Of a stretch of DNA of 64,000 nt, positions 21,251 through 31,511 are shown one piece after another (within the stretch, counting starts at the first letter, position 1; every line of letters starts with the position of its first letter). The stretch spans positions 1,361,672-1,425,671 of the forward strand of contig MU270019.1 of the NCBI GenBank assembly GCA_021432635.1, written 5' to 3'. The translations under genes and the position numbers were made by a program. This stretch comes from Thozetella sp. PMI_491. Lineage: Eukaryota; Ascomycota; Sordariomycetes; Chaetosphaeriales; Chaetosphaeriaceae. Under the pieces are notes generated by a model, which saw nothing but the letters and a program-made list of their open reading frames with translations, had not been told where the DNA came from and did not search any database.

Positions 21251-22082
21251 GGAAATATAAAGTCTAGCTTAGTCAAGTAGTCTTATAAGCTATATAGAGA
21301 CTTCCTACCTTTGAGCCATATCTCTATATATATGGTCTGCTTAACCAGCTGCTGTGCGGACGGTCTTGAAGGGGATGGTCAATCCCGCTACCTACTTTGC
21401 GTATGCCTGGCCACAGTAGCGCTAATGGGGTAGCTGAAGTCATCATTAGTCTAGCTAAACAGTAGTGTGGCTATACAGCACTAGCTTCCTCCTTACAAGG
21501 TGCAACTTTTATTCAACCCCACTAACTATCCCCCAAAGATTTAAGGTTAATCTACCACCAGATCCCACTAAAATGTCGTCCATCTTTCAGTCATAATTAG
21601 CTTGTTCGAGATAAATGTAGTTTACCAAGGACCTCCCCTCGTCATGACAAAGTGGTTGCTATACCTGAAGCAATTATATGCGCGCCAATTAGATGGGCGT
21701 TATAATGAGCTAACCTGCAGCGGATTTATTAACACCTAGCGCATAGTTGTCCGCCTACAGAGGAAATTTATCCACCCGTAGCAAATTTGTCCGCTCCTAG
21801 AGCAACTTTATCCACCCCTGAAACATTTCTCCACCCTTGCTTTTGGGGCAATGTTCTCTTGGTGTATATTGACGGAGAATCTACTGCCAATTACGAGGTT
21901 ACACGCCGTAGCACAGTTTACGTTTCTCTTGTTCAGGATCCGTAGGGCCGTGTATAGCTGTGTCCACACTGCAGGAAAGCCAACGTTATATAAGGAGCTA
22001 GGAACTCATCCGCTTCAGCTGCCATGAACCTTCCCTACCTGCTTAACATTACTCTCAGTCCACCGAAGAGAAAGCTGCCGCC
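21251..22082. promoter_or_regulatory. AT-rich upstream region of the GH62 gene, with a TATA box
   Basis: 830 bp of AT-rich DNA. A good TATA box (TATATAAG) lies at 21987-21994, about 90 bp before the GH62 start. A degenerate repeat array sits at 21725-21840. No coding sequence is seen, and I did not find a clear XlnR-type GGCTAA site. Confidence 0.6.
21725..21840 (+). repeat. Six degenerate ~20-bp units in tandem
   Basis: Units of 19-22 bp begin with TT(T/G) and carry either TGTCCGC or TATCCACC cores: TTTATTAACACC, TTGTCCGCC, TTTATCCACCC, TTTGTCCGCTCC, TTTATCCACCCC, TTTCTCCACCC. The two core types differ mainly by G-to-A changes. Confidence 0.6.
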
Positions 22083-23087
22083 ATGAGACTGGTCAAGACC
22101 GAATCCACTTTATCGTCAGCCGGGGCCGTGTTCCTAGCCTCAGTAGCCGCATTCTGGGCTGCGACAGTTGAGGCTGCGACGTGCGCTCTTCCGTCGACGT
22201 ACCAATGGACTTCAACCGGCCCGCTAGCAACTCCTAAGTCGGGATGGGTCTCGCTCAAAGACTTCACTCATGTGGTCTACAACGGCCAGCATCTCGTCTA
22301 CGCTACGGACCACGATACCGGATCGACCTGGGGCTCGATGAACTTTGGCGTCTTTAGCGACTGGAGTTCGATGGCCTCGGCCAGCCAGAACACCATGACC
22401 GCTTCTGCTGTCGCACCTACTCTCTTCTATTTCGCCCCTAAGAGTATCTGGGTGTTGGCCTATCAATGGGGCTCGACTGCCTTTTCTTACCGAACGTCAA
22501 CCAATCCTACCAATGCGAACGGGTGGTCGGCGCCGAGCCCGCTCTTCTCCGGTACTATTTCCGGCTCCAGTACTGGCCCAATCGACCAGACTCTTATTGG
22601 CGATAGTACGAATATGTACCTCTTCTTCGCAGGGGATAATGGCAAGATCTACCGGGCTAGCATGGCCATCGGAAGTTTCCCGGGTAACTTCGGCACATCG
22701 TCGACGGTAGTCTTGAGCGACTCTAGCAATAACCTATTCGAGTCTGTTCAAGTCTATACGGTATCAGGCCAGAGTAAATACCTTATGATTGTTGAGGCGA
22801 TTGGAGCCAACGGGCGGTACTTCCGTTCCTTCACTGCTACGAGTCTGAGCGGCTCATGGACCGCGCAGGCTACCAGCGAGAGTGCGCCATTTGCCGGCAA
22901 AGCAAATAGCGGCGCCACCTGGACCAACGATATCAGCCATGGCGACCTGATCCGGAGCAACCCAGATCAGACCATGACAATCGACCCATGTAACCTACAG
23001 TTCCTTTACCAAGGCCGCTCTACCACTTCTAGCGGGGACTACGGCCTCCTCCCTTACCGGCCAGGCTTGCTCACACTGAAGACGTAG
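22083..23087 (+). CDS. GH62 alpha-L-arabinofuranosidase, secreted
   Basis: Single exon, 334 residues, preceded by a TATA box. A signal peptide is likely in the first ~31 residues (hydrophobic [19 protein letters not shown]). The mature part begins [16 protein letters not shown] and shows GH62 hallmarks: [18 protein letters not shown] with the presumed catalytic base Asp60, GPIDQT with the presumed pKa-modulating Asp168, and [12 protein letters not shown] with the presumed acid Glu220. It ends with the typical [12 protein letters not shown] and [12 protein letters not shown] blocks. Known reaction: release of arabinose side chains from arabinoxylan outside the cell. No carbohydrate-binding module is attached, so this is the minimal catalytic form. 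Length is normal for the family. Confidence 0.93.
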   Translation: MRLVKTESTLSSAGAVFLASVAAFWAATVEAATCALPSTYQWTSTGPLATPKSGWVSLKDFTHVVYNGQHLVYATDHDTGSTWGSMNFGVFSDWSSMASASQNTMTASAVAPTLFYFAPKSIWVLAYQWGSTAFSYRTSTNPTNANGWSAPSPLFSGTISGSSTGPIDQTLIGDSTNMYLFFAGDNGKIYRASMAIGSFPGNFGTSSTVVLSDSSNNLFESVQVYTVSGQSKYLMIVEAIGANGRYFRSFTATSLSGSWTAQATSESAPFAGKANSGATWTNDISHGDLIRSNPDQTMTIDPCNLQFLYQGRSTTSSGDYGLLPYRPGLLTLKT

Positions 23088-23923
23088 TGTCTAAGTGTGA
23101 TGTCCTAGTGCTAGGGCGGCATTGCGTACGATGTGGATCGAGCGGAGACGAAGTGGTGTACAAAGTGAACAAGCCGGTCCCTCGGCGAAGGTAACGGAGT
23201 GGGGAGAAGAGATGCGAGAGTTCGTGAATATAGCTTCCATAGGTCTATTACTATTTGCTTCAAGCTACATGCCTAGTGCTGTTGCTGTCTCAATTCTCCA
23301 TCTGCCCTAGCTTATAGTTCTACTTCTATCCCTTCTAGGCTTCTAGGATATCTAACGGTTCTAGAGAATTACGCCGTCTAAGCCCATGTTCACTATTAAT
23401 ACCGAAGTCTCTTGAAAAAGGATAGGAACACCCTACGCCCGTTTTAGTGGAGTGGGTGTCCTGCTCACCTTCCCCTTTTGAGATATACAGCACAGTGCCC
23501 GGTTCGAGACTAAATCTAATAATTCTCGATAGTCCTACGATATGGTCATTAGGTTTAGGTGCAACACGGTAAAGTTCAGTTTCAGCGTGCGCGGAATTGA
23601 GGAGAATAAATTCGAAGAGCGGGGACAATCGGACTGATACAATGCGAAGTTCTTTGCAATGTGTACCTCGGTGCATCGGCCTGAACAGAGCCATAAATGG
23701 ATGTTGTCAGCGCAGCGGCTCTTTTTACTTGTCCCTAGTGAGGCTTGAGTCACCGTGTATTAAAGCTCGGTTTGACTTTGTGGCTATGTAAGGGGGAAAG
23801 GTTGGGCATCCTTGCATTGCGATCCGCGCATTATGTACTTTCAGTGGTTGTCCTCGCACTACGCTTTGAGGCGAGGAAACATCCTATCCATCCGATGAGC
23901 TTAAATGGTAATATTTCAACCTT
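23088..23923. other. 3' flanks between the convergent GH62 and 7-TM genes
   Basis: About 840 bp. Short open frames only (up to 119 codons, minus strand 23335-23694) with no domain or splice support. It presumably holds both 3' UTRs. Confidence 0.4.
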
Positions 23924-25409
23924 TCAGCTGTCTCCCCTCGGAACGTTGAGATCATTCAACCGAATGCGGTAGAAGCTGTCAGCGGCGTGCCTTGGAGGCT
24001 GGCCAGCACCCGTATTCTGTTGATCTTGGTTTCTGTTTTCCTGCCCGTTTGCCTCTAGCTGCTTCTTCATCTCCTCTAGTTGTAGCTCCGTCGATCGCGC
24101 TGCGTAAGCCTCGAATAGCTGTAAGATAGGAATTAGCAACAGGACAATTGGGATCAGCTGCCCAAACCCTGTAATTTCATCTTCGGCCTTTTGCTCGTCC
24201 GGGTTCTCCATTAACGAATGACCCAATGGTCGATCCTGTAGCTGATCGGGAATCTGGCCGAAGATCCAGTAGATGCCAAGCGAGAACCAAGCTATTGTCT
24301 GCAGGAAACTCGTAAACTCCGAACCGAAGAAGTGCCAAACACACTTGAGTATCACTCGTGGCCATTTATGAGATGCGAGGAGCCGCAGCGGCACTCCAGC
24401 CCACCCCGCCTTCCACGAACCTGGTTCAAAATCCGGCTCGTTAAAGTTGCTTGAGAATAATGGACGGACGTTGGATATCCACCACTCCCTCCAAAGGCGG
24501 ATGAGCATAAAGATACCGATGGTGTAGTCCCAAAGAATGAAGACAAAGTTCACCACCATCCACTGGAGCGGAACCCCTCCCTTGAGATACCAGGTGTCGC
24601 TGTCCAGCGTGCAATTCGCCGGACAACGAAACTCGTCGTACCAGTACACATATCCGGTGATGAAGCAGCAGGCAAACAACATGCCTGCCATGCAGAGCAT
24701 GAGAATGGCTCGGACCCATTTCGCAAATTGGGATGCCCTCAACCTCGAACGTCGCGACGGATCACTATCACGCCGCTCTGGTTTGACACTTTCGTCGAAG
24801 CTGCGCACTACCATGAGCGATAAACCGTGGGTACTAGAGGCCAGCCAAACCAAGTCGGTCACTATGCTGAAGTGATACACGGTTATAAGTCCCTTGGCGA
24901 GGCGGATCAGGGCGGCGATGAGCATCGCGATACCGGTGACAAGCTGGGTGTCACTGAGGCTAAGCACCACGTCGTAGGCCGTATAGGCAATCAGCTTGCA
25001 TCTTCGTTCTCCATGGAGCTTCTGCAGTGGATCGCACAATTGGTCGCGAAAGAACCGGTCGATACTGTTATAAGTACCACCAGGCTCCTTGTTGGTTCGG
25101 CTGAACAGTAGACACACGGCGGTGGCGATTATTGTGAGCCCAGCGGAAGCAATAAACGCGATGATGACCTAATAGCAAATGATATAAGAATACGACGCTA
25201 AAGGGAAGATCATGTGAGGATAGGAAGTAAAAGAGAATGATGCTCACCCCAATGCCTGCCACGTCCGGATCAGCCAGAAGCTCTGGACAGATGCAATAGC
25301 ACTGTGCTCCAGGCTGTTGAGCATCGCATTGATCAAAGTCATCGCCCAGCCAGAACCTGTCAGTGCTGTTCTTACACCTTACCCAGCCGTCTAGATTGGC
25401 GTCGCACAT
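23924..25409 (-). CDS. Seven-helix fungal membrane protein with Cys-rich N-terminal segment, function unknown
   Basis: Two exons, 25409-25248 and 25168-23924, give 468 residues; the 79-bp intron is GTGAGC...CTATTAG and its removal restores DPDVAGIGVIIAFIASAG. The chosen Met begins MCDANLDGW; the frame stays open to another Met at 25493, so 28 more residues are possible. Residues 1-45 hold seven cysteines (CDAQQPGAQCYCICPE). Seven hydrophobic segments follow, starting at about residues 55, 105, 135, 190, 240, 315 and 390. The C-terminal tail is hydrophilic with a QLEEMKKQLEANGQENRNQD coiled-coil-like stretch. I recognise the DPDVAGIGV motif from uncharacterised fungal membrane proteins. It is not a PTH11 receptor, since no CFEM spacing is evident. 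Plasma membrane location is inferred. Confidence 0.8.
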
Positions 25410-25493
25410 AGCTGTCAGCCGTAAGTTTGAGTTTGACAGAATGGAATAATACTTTGTATCTAGGTAGTCTCCGTCTGGGAAAACGAACATCAA

Positions 25494-27160
25494 AGGCTAT
25501 TAAAATGGGTAGAGGAGACGCCTGGGAAGTCATCAAGAGAATTCAAGTTTTGAGGCTCTGTAGTAACTGTCTTATTTATACTCTTGGCACCTTGACCAAC
25601 AAGCTGAAGTGCGATGCGACGGGTGAGTGGTTAGTTCCAATATATGACGCAGTGGCGCTCGCTCGGGACCAATATTATTGTGTATCAGCAGTATGTGAAT
25701 GAGGCTGAAGACAGAGGCGCCGCCTCTCATCTCTAATCACAAGCGATAGTCCCATCTCCTGACAACCTCAACCTATAGCAGGGGTAATAGTATGTGTGTG
25801 TCTTCACGATTTAATTACACCATACCATCCAAACCTAATAACAGCACTAGACCTCGCTAAAGTCAAAGTTGCAGCACCTACCATAGCCTAACGTATCGTG
25901 GCTTGCTTCTGCGACGAGCGTGAGCTTCAGAAGAGAAGCACCGGACTAGATACATCATTCGCCAAACACCTCCGCCAACGGTCCAATGTAGAGGACAAAG
26001 GACGGCGGTGGCTAAGTGATCCACTTGGCCGAGTATATCAGTAGTCGTGAAAACGAGGCCAGGCAAGAGCAGCTCCCAGAACATGCCTCATCCTGGTCCT
26101 GATGATGGACTTCAGAAATGGCTGTCCTCCCGATAGACTGCCTTTAGAATACTGATGACAGGAGGGGAGGCTGGTCGAGAACTTGTTAGGTGGGGGTAGT
26201 AGAGGCACAGAGTGTGGGCACTGAGGCATTATCTTTAAGCAAGAAAAGGCCCCACTTTTAAAATCCTTAAAATGCCAAACCCGGACGCTCAACCTGAACT
26301 CTACCATATTCCTATGAGACGAGTCGTCAAGGCTGTCTAGAATCGCGCTGGCAACGTCTGCAACGGAATAAGTATCAGTCCTGCAAGGAGGGTCGCATAG
26401 CTGCGTCTTCAACGCTGATCACGTCGGTCTGACAGTCCAATCGCGTCACCGTCTGATCCCCGTCCACATTCTGAGGCATGCTAGACTCGATCAGGAAATT
26501 TACGGGCCCGTATTTCCATCAGTTATGTCACTGTGCCTCTGTCACTACCAAGTGCCGCTGTCACCACAAGAGCCGCTGTCACCACAAGAGCTTTACTACT
26601 GCTATGATACAAGACCCCTGATGGCGCTATTTCCGCCGCGTCATTCTAGCTAAGAAGCGCCTTTGATCAAGAGGGATGTTCATGAGTGGGTAATATTCGT
26701 GTCGTAAGCAGCAGCACGGTGGCTTGTTTGAAGGGGTACCCCGAAAAGTATAATGAAGCCGAGTCACTTGCGCTTCCATCCGAAGTGCCAAGACTTGAAA
26801 CATCCGAGCATGCATTTCGGACGACCATTGGCAACACGCTGGACTGCGCCGCCCCGGATCTCCTGCTTTTGAACCGGAAGCGCTGCTCCCCAAACACGCG
26901 ACGATCAATTACGTTGGCACCCTCAAACCGGATGCCATCCCACTCGTCCTGTTAAGCCAAAATAATATTTCATCCGAGATATGAGCAGAACCTTCGACAA
27001 TATTCCTCTTATCCTGCTGATCGACCACGCTATCGTTTGTTCCATTCTCATCGCGAGCTTACGCTGAATTCTTTTGTCCCCGTGATTTCAACGCAATCAA
27101 CATAAATGATGGGGTAAGTATGATCCTGATCAACCAAGTACGTACCTCATAACCTGACTA
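25494..27160. other. Intergenic region and unresolved 5' end of the next gene
   Basis: About 1.7 kb. A minus-strand open frame at 26038-26412 (124 codons) lacks recognisable features. An 18-bp unit (GCCGCTGTCACCACAAGA) is present twice in tandem at 26554-26589. The last 150 bp probably contain the first coding exon of the following gene: a frame reading LSFVPFSSRAYAEFFCP precedes a good donor (GTAAGT at 27116) but has no ATG, while ATGAGC at 26981 opens another frame that does not join. Confidence 0.4.
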
Positions 27161-28362
27161 GGATGCAGACAGCAGGGCAGCGGCGACTTGGTTTTCTCCT
27201 TGGATGGAGTCACCATCCAGCTGGGCAGCGGTAAAGACGACAAGCATGACTTGCCTGCGTCCTCTTCAATCAGCTCATCCTCGACCATTTCGGCGTCGCC
27301 TTCAATTGTTCTGGGACCCATTAGCATCACTCAATCGCCAGAATCGCCTACTATTGCAACCACAACATTGCAAACTATCGTTACAGAAACGGAGACTGTC
27401 TTTGTAAAGGAAACTGGGTCTTTGCAAGCAGTCGTCAACGGGACTTCTTCTGAGTATGATACCATGCGCGAATCTTCTCAAGACGGGACCACGAACCCCG
27501 ACCGCACCGTCCTTAAAATTTCCATCGCTTTAGGCACCGTCGGTGAGCGACTCAGTTCTTAAATTATACCCGTCCTCTTCCATTGACTGTGATCCTAGTC
27601 GGCTTGGTTCTACTCGGCCTACTCCTCATCGGATTTATGAAGTTCACAAGATGGCGAAGGAGACGACGCGCGCCAACAAAAGAGGACCAAGCATCACTCC
27701 TTCCCGTTTCTCAAAAGGCTGTGATGGAAGGGCCAAAAAAATGGTGGGGGTTTCCTCCAAAGAAAGCCGCGGCTACAAACAACACTACACCGCTGCCTCC
27801 ACCGCCGACCAAAAAACGTTCTGCGTCCTCGATAATGAATGAGCTGATGAGAGCGGTATACGTCGCCGAGGGTGACGTGTACCCCCCACAGCCCAGAGAA
27901 GGCCAGATTGACACACCAAAAAGGGGACTGTCACGACGCGGGACTAACAGATCTCTTATGAGTTGGACTTGGAGAAGTGGCAACGGCTATTCTCTCAAAT
28001 CGAGCCGCAGCTCACGGAAATCCGCATTGAGTGCACCACCGCCGCAGGGCTTATCTAGGGACACCTCATTCAGAGACACCAAGGACTTACCGCCCCCACC
28101 GCCCGCAGCTTTGAGCGGTGACAGCCGTGAAGATGCGCGCAGCTCTGTCTGGACAAAAGATACCCGTGATATCACAGTATGGGCGAGAACTTCAGTTTTT
28201 AATGGGGGCGGGTATACTACTACGGAAGTAAGCCAGGAACGGAAACCTGAACCATCTCTACCCAGTATGAGGGGGGGTTTCCAAGCCCGAGGGGTCTCTG
28301 CGTGGTCTAGTTCCGATACCGCATCCAGGTACACCAAAGGAAGCTTGTCCTCTGAGTGGTGA
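27161..28362 (+). CDS. Single-span membrane protein with Ser/Thr-rich ectodomain and Pro-rich cytosolic tail; start unresolved
   Basis: Exons 27161-27542 and 27599-28362 are supported; the 56-bp intron (GTGAGC...ATCCTAG) is phase 1 and its removal builds one membrane helix, ISIALGTVVGLVLLGLLLIG. The exon at 27161 follows a CTGACTAG acceptor, so the true start lies upstream and was not fixed; 381 residues are visible. The ectodomain begins GCRQQGSGDLVFSLDGVTIQ and then becomes Ser/Thr-rich. After the helix comes a WRRRRR stop-transfer patch, a PLPPPPTKK segment, and a Ser-rich tail with DLPPPPPA. This resembles fungal wall-sensor or receptor-like anchors in layout (Mid2/Wsc-like), without the WSC cysteine domain. 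No function is claimed. Confidence 0.65.
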
Positions 28363-28739
28363 CAATACTAGGAGGTACTTTGTGTCAACCAGGTCTTAGG
28401 TAATTTTCATATCTTCTCTCGTCAAAAGCGAGTGAAGGCGGTAGTGACCTCTAGTAGGCTGCACCACAAGAACTGCGTAATCCCTTGCTTTGGATATTCC
28501 ATAGATGTTGGGAAATGGAGCTTTACCTGCAATTAGTCTTAGTAGCACATATACCTCTACCACCCCAGGCTCTATCAATGCCGCATATAAGGAAAAGACT
28601 AGGCTTATATAGGTTGGGCGGCACAGTGGTATATATCTATCCGCGACATGGCCTCTCCGAGCTACCCAAAACAGCTTTTCGCCTCCCAGATGCCTCGCAT
28701 TCAGTAATCGTTGTTATTTTGCTGCAAAATTTGCTGCCG

Positions 28740-29040
28740 GTAGTTTCAGTCATCTTGCTGCTGCTGTAGCTGAGTGCGGGAGTCGACGTTTTGCTGTCGA
28801 TAGTCGTTGCGGCGCCGCCGATTATAACGCTCCTGTTCTGCCCTCCTTCCCGCCTCGACCGAATAATAAGCCGCCTGGCTCTGCTGGTGTTGATATCGTG
28901 CTAACCACTCGGCCCTTGATTAGTTTGAGCGCTGCTGGGGCGTGTGAAAATTTCTTTGACCTCGCTCCCAGGAACTTTCCTGCTCAAAGGAGAAGCAACC
29001 GCCCAGTGATTCGATGACACCGAGGTCCAAATTCTTAACA
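28740..29040 (-). pseudogene. Gln/Arg-rich coding relic, origin unknown
   Basis: Read on the minus strand, this stretch encodes pieces such as RYQHQQSQAAYYSVEAGRR, AEQERYNRRRRNDYRQQN and TQLQQQQDD, a strongly biased Gln/Arg composition unlike chance translation of this DNA. It is broken and has no start or partners, so it is treated as a fossil. It could come from a host Q-rich protein or from a mobile element; I cannot decide. Confidence 0.35.
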
Positions 29041-29879
29041 AAAATTGCTATATTTAAATGAAAATATTTCCAGAGATCAAATTACGACTTGTAGGTCGAA
29101 CCTTGTTTATGCGGTGCCAAGGCCGGTCAAGGACAGGACACCTGGTTGCTCGTAAGCCTCTTACAAGGATGCAGGCGGGGAGAGCTTCAGGTCAGGGCCT
29201 TCAGTTGTTGAGATTCAAGAACTGGCCGGGATGCTAAAAGCGGAAATCGGGCTATTTATGAGCTTAGCACGTCATATCCCTCTCACCCTCCTTGCAGTGC
29301 GTCAACATCTCTCTTCCTGAAGCGTGGCTGAACAAGTCTATCATATGATTCTCTGTCGACTGATTTAAAGCATACTAGCCCAAGCTAGCCGCTACAGCCG
29401 ATTACAGATATCCCCTAGCGTAGTCCGAGATAGGCTGTCATAGGAGAGGACATGATATTAATTGAAGAGGAGGCGGCACCATTTTTCTCTATGAAATGGG
29501 TTGGCTTAACGCCCGCAGCCCTGGCTCAACCCACCAGCACGGAACGCGGTATCCTGGTGGGGAGTGAGATCAAAAGCTGTACCATGTTCAGCGTTATACA
29601 TCACTTCAAGAGGTTCATAGAAAATGAACATTATTCCAGGAGGTCCAGACGCTGATACGACAGAGCAAAGCCGGGCATGTGTACTTCTATGGTTGCTTTG
29701 TTACGGTTTGACTTTTTGTTGTTGCAAAAGGGGAAGAGTTCCCCTTTGGCCTAGTCCTTCTAAATGTGCAGGTCTAAATGGCAAGCGAGAGTAGGTATAG
29801 GAGTAGTTGGATAGGTAACTTAAGATGGTTCGTGCCGTGACAAGCTCACCGCGAGAGGAGGTCGATTCTCCACGTTCAT

Positions 29880-30343
29880 GGTGCAATCGCGCAAGCTTTC
29901 CGTTGAGGTCACCGTCCCGGTCCTAGTGGCCGTCGGGGCGCCCGTGACGGGCTTTGGAAACCCTCTCATCGCCCCATCCGTTGCCTGTCAGAGTATGCGG
30001 AGCGCTCGATGCAAACCGCTGACGAGGTAGTTTTGCTGTAACCTACGACTTGACCAAGGGGTCGCGAAGTTTAAAGCTTGATTCTAGCCGATTCCTGAAG
30101 ACAAAGATAACACATGGGGGGCAATTGGGGGCGAAGGCGAGGCATCTAGCCTTTGGAAACAGAGACTCTGATAGTGATGACGAGATCGACGGGTCATGCA
30201 AGGAAGATGGTGCCAATAGAGAGGGCGAAATCACTGAGGAAGAGATTTCTTTCGTTACACTGAGCTTATTTTGGGACGAGCGGCTTAAGGATAAGGACGC
30301 CGTGACAGGTTCATTCCAATTCAAGGGGGGCGGGGGGCATTGA
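29880..30343 (+). pseudogene. Possible decayed gene fragment (LSVEVTVPV... / ...SRSLKLDSSRF)
   Basis: Two neighbouring open segments have protein-like sequence: one reading KLSVEVTVPVLVAVGAPVTG (from ~29893) and one of 97 codons ending at 30343 with GSRSLKLDSSRFLKT, an acidic DSDSDDE stretch and FVTLSLFWDERLK. No intact start or splice pair joins them. I do not recognise the family; it may be a relic or chance. Confidence 0.25.
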
Positions 30344-31157
30344 TTCAGTAGACACACAATTCCGGGCTTCAGTTAGCTACAATCTCGAAGTTTTCATGGG
30401 TCTAATCCCTATCTTAAGAAATAGCCGACTTCAACTCGGTTGACGAGACCGACTATACAAGGAAAGCTTAGGCGATGAAGGGGACGAACAGGCTCGTATA
30501 CGAAGTGTTGTGACGTGGGCCCTAAAAGAACAAAAAGACCATTCGATAGTGCAATGGTTACCTGCCTCACCGCCAAATCCCTGTCTCTGCTACTCAGAAA
30601 GCGCCGATGGCTCTGCTCGTATTAGGAGCCTCTTGAGGAGTTTTATTTGGGGGCTACACATTGGCGAGATGATCAACTATGCTAAGGGGAAGGAGCAAGC
30701 TGACGGGCCTTGTCTTGTGGACTGATACGTGGTTCCATAAGTTACGAGGCTGATCAAATTACTACTAGTCCTAGGTATCTCATTGGCAATCTCCCATCTT
30801 TGGCAGGAATTTTGTGATGGCATGTGTGAAAGGCATTACGGATGTCTCAGTATCACGTTCAAGTGACCGACTGGGACACTTATGATTAGAAGGACCGACG
30901 GGCAAGGAGCTGGTATGAGGTTACTGAGACTTCATCAATCATGATGGCTCCAGTAGTCACACAAGCATTCTAAATAATGACCTCAGGTAGATATGCTCCG
31001 TAAGTTGTGGCAAACTCAAGACTGTTATAACCTCATCGTCAGTCCTGATTAAACTACGACGCGAACAACCATCAATTATACCAGCTCACCAATATCTTCT
31101 TGCCAAGACAATAGCAACATTCACAGCACATTATACATATTTACAGAGCATTGCCCT

Positions 31158-31511
31158 ATGAACATGAAGACAATCGCCATTACCTCGACGATTCTCTGCG
31201 GACCACTTGTCGTCGCCGCCTTTGAAATTTTGCTCAGCAGCAGTATCCAACTCGGTCTCTACGTTGACTTGTCCAACAATGATATACCCTTTTTTGGTTC
31301 GTGCATCAAAATCAACCAAGACCCGGCCATAATCGTGACCCACGTCAAATTCACGACGGGGAGGCGAAGGGGCTGGACTGGGTTCAGTCTGTACGAGTCT
31401 GAGGATTGCAGTGGCCAAGCTGCTTTCACACAACAAAGTTCTTCCCTAGCATCTGCCCCGGGCGAATGGGACATCAATCCGACCACAATCCGGAGCGTTT
31501 CACGCGCTTAA
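31158..31511 (+). CDS. Small secreted protein, 117 residues (effector-like)
   Basis: Single exon. MNMKTIAITSTILCGPLVVA is a convincing signal peptide, cleaved near residue 20-21. The mature ~97 residues begin FEILLSSSIQLGLYVDLSNN and hold two cysteines (GSCIK and EDCSG) that could pair. Met3 is an alternative start. Mature size, beta-rich pattern (FFGSCIKIN, WTGFSLYESEDCSGQ) and ending in a short Ser-rich tail are compatible with a small beta-sandwich secreted protein. It stands alone in gene-poor DNA, a setting common for effector-like genes. No family is recognised. Confidence 0.6.
   Translation: MNMKTIAITSTILCGPLVVAAFEILLSSSIQLGLYVDLSNNDIPFFGSCIKINQDPAIIVTHVKFTTGRRRGWTGFSLYESEDCSGQAAFTQQSSSLASAPGEWDINPTTIRSVSRA

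Larger units (their letters stand above)
28363..31157. other. Gene-poor region with decayed coding fragments
   Basis: 2.8 kb of mixed composition with AT-rich pockets. Apart from the two fragments listed separately I see no supported gene. Frames up to 100 codons occur by chance. Confidence 0.4.
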
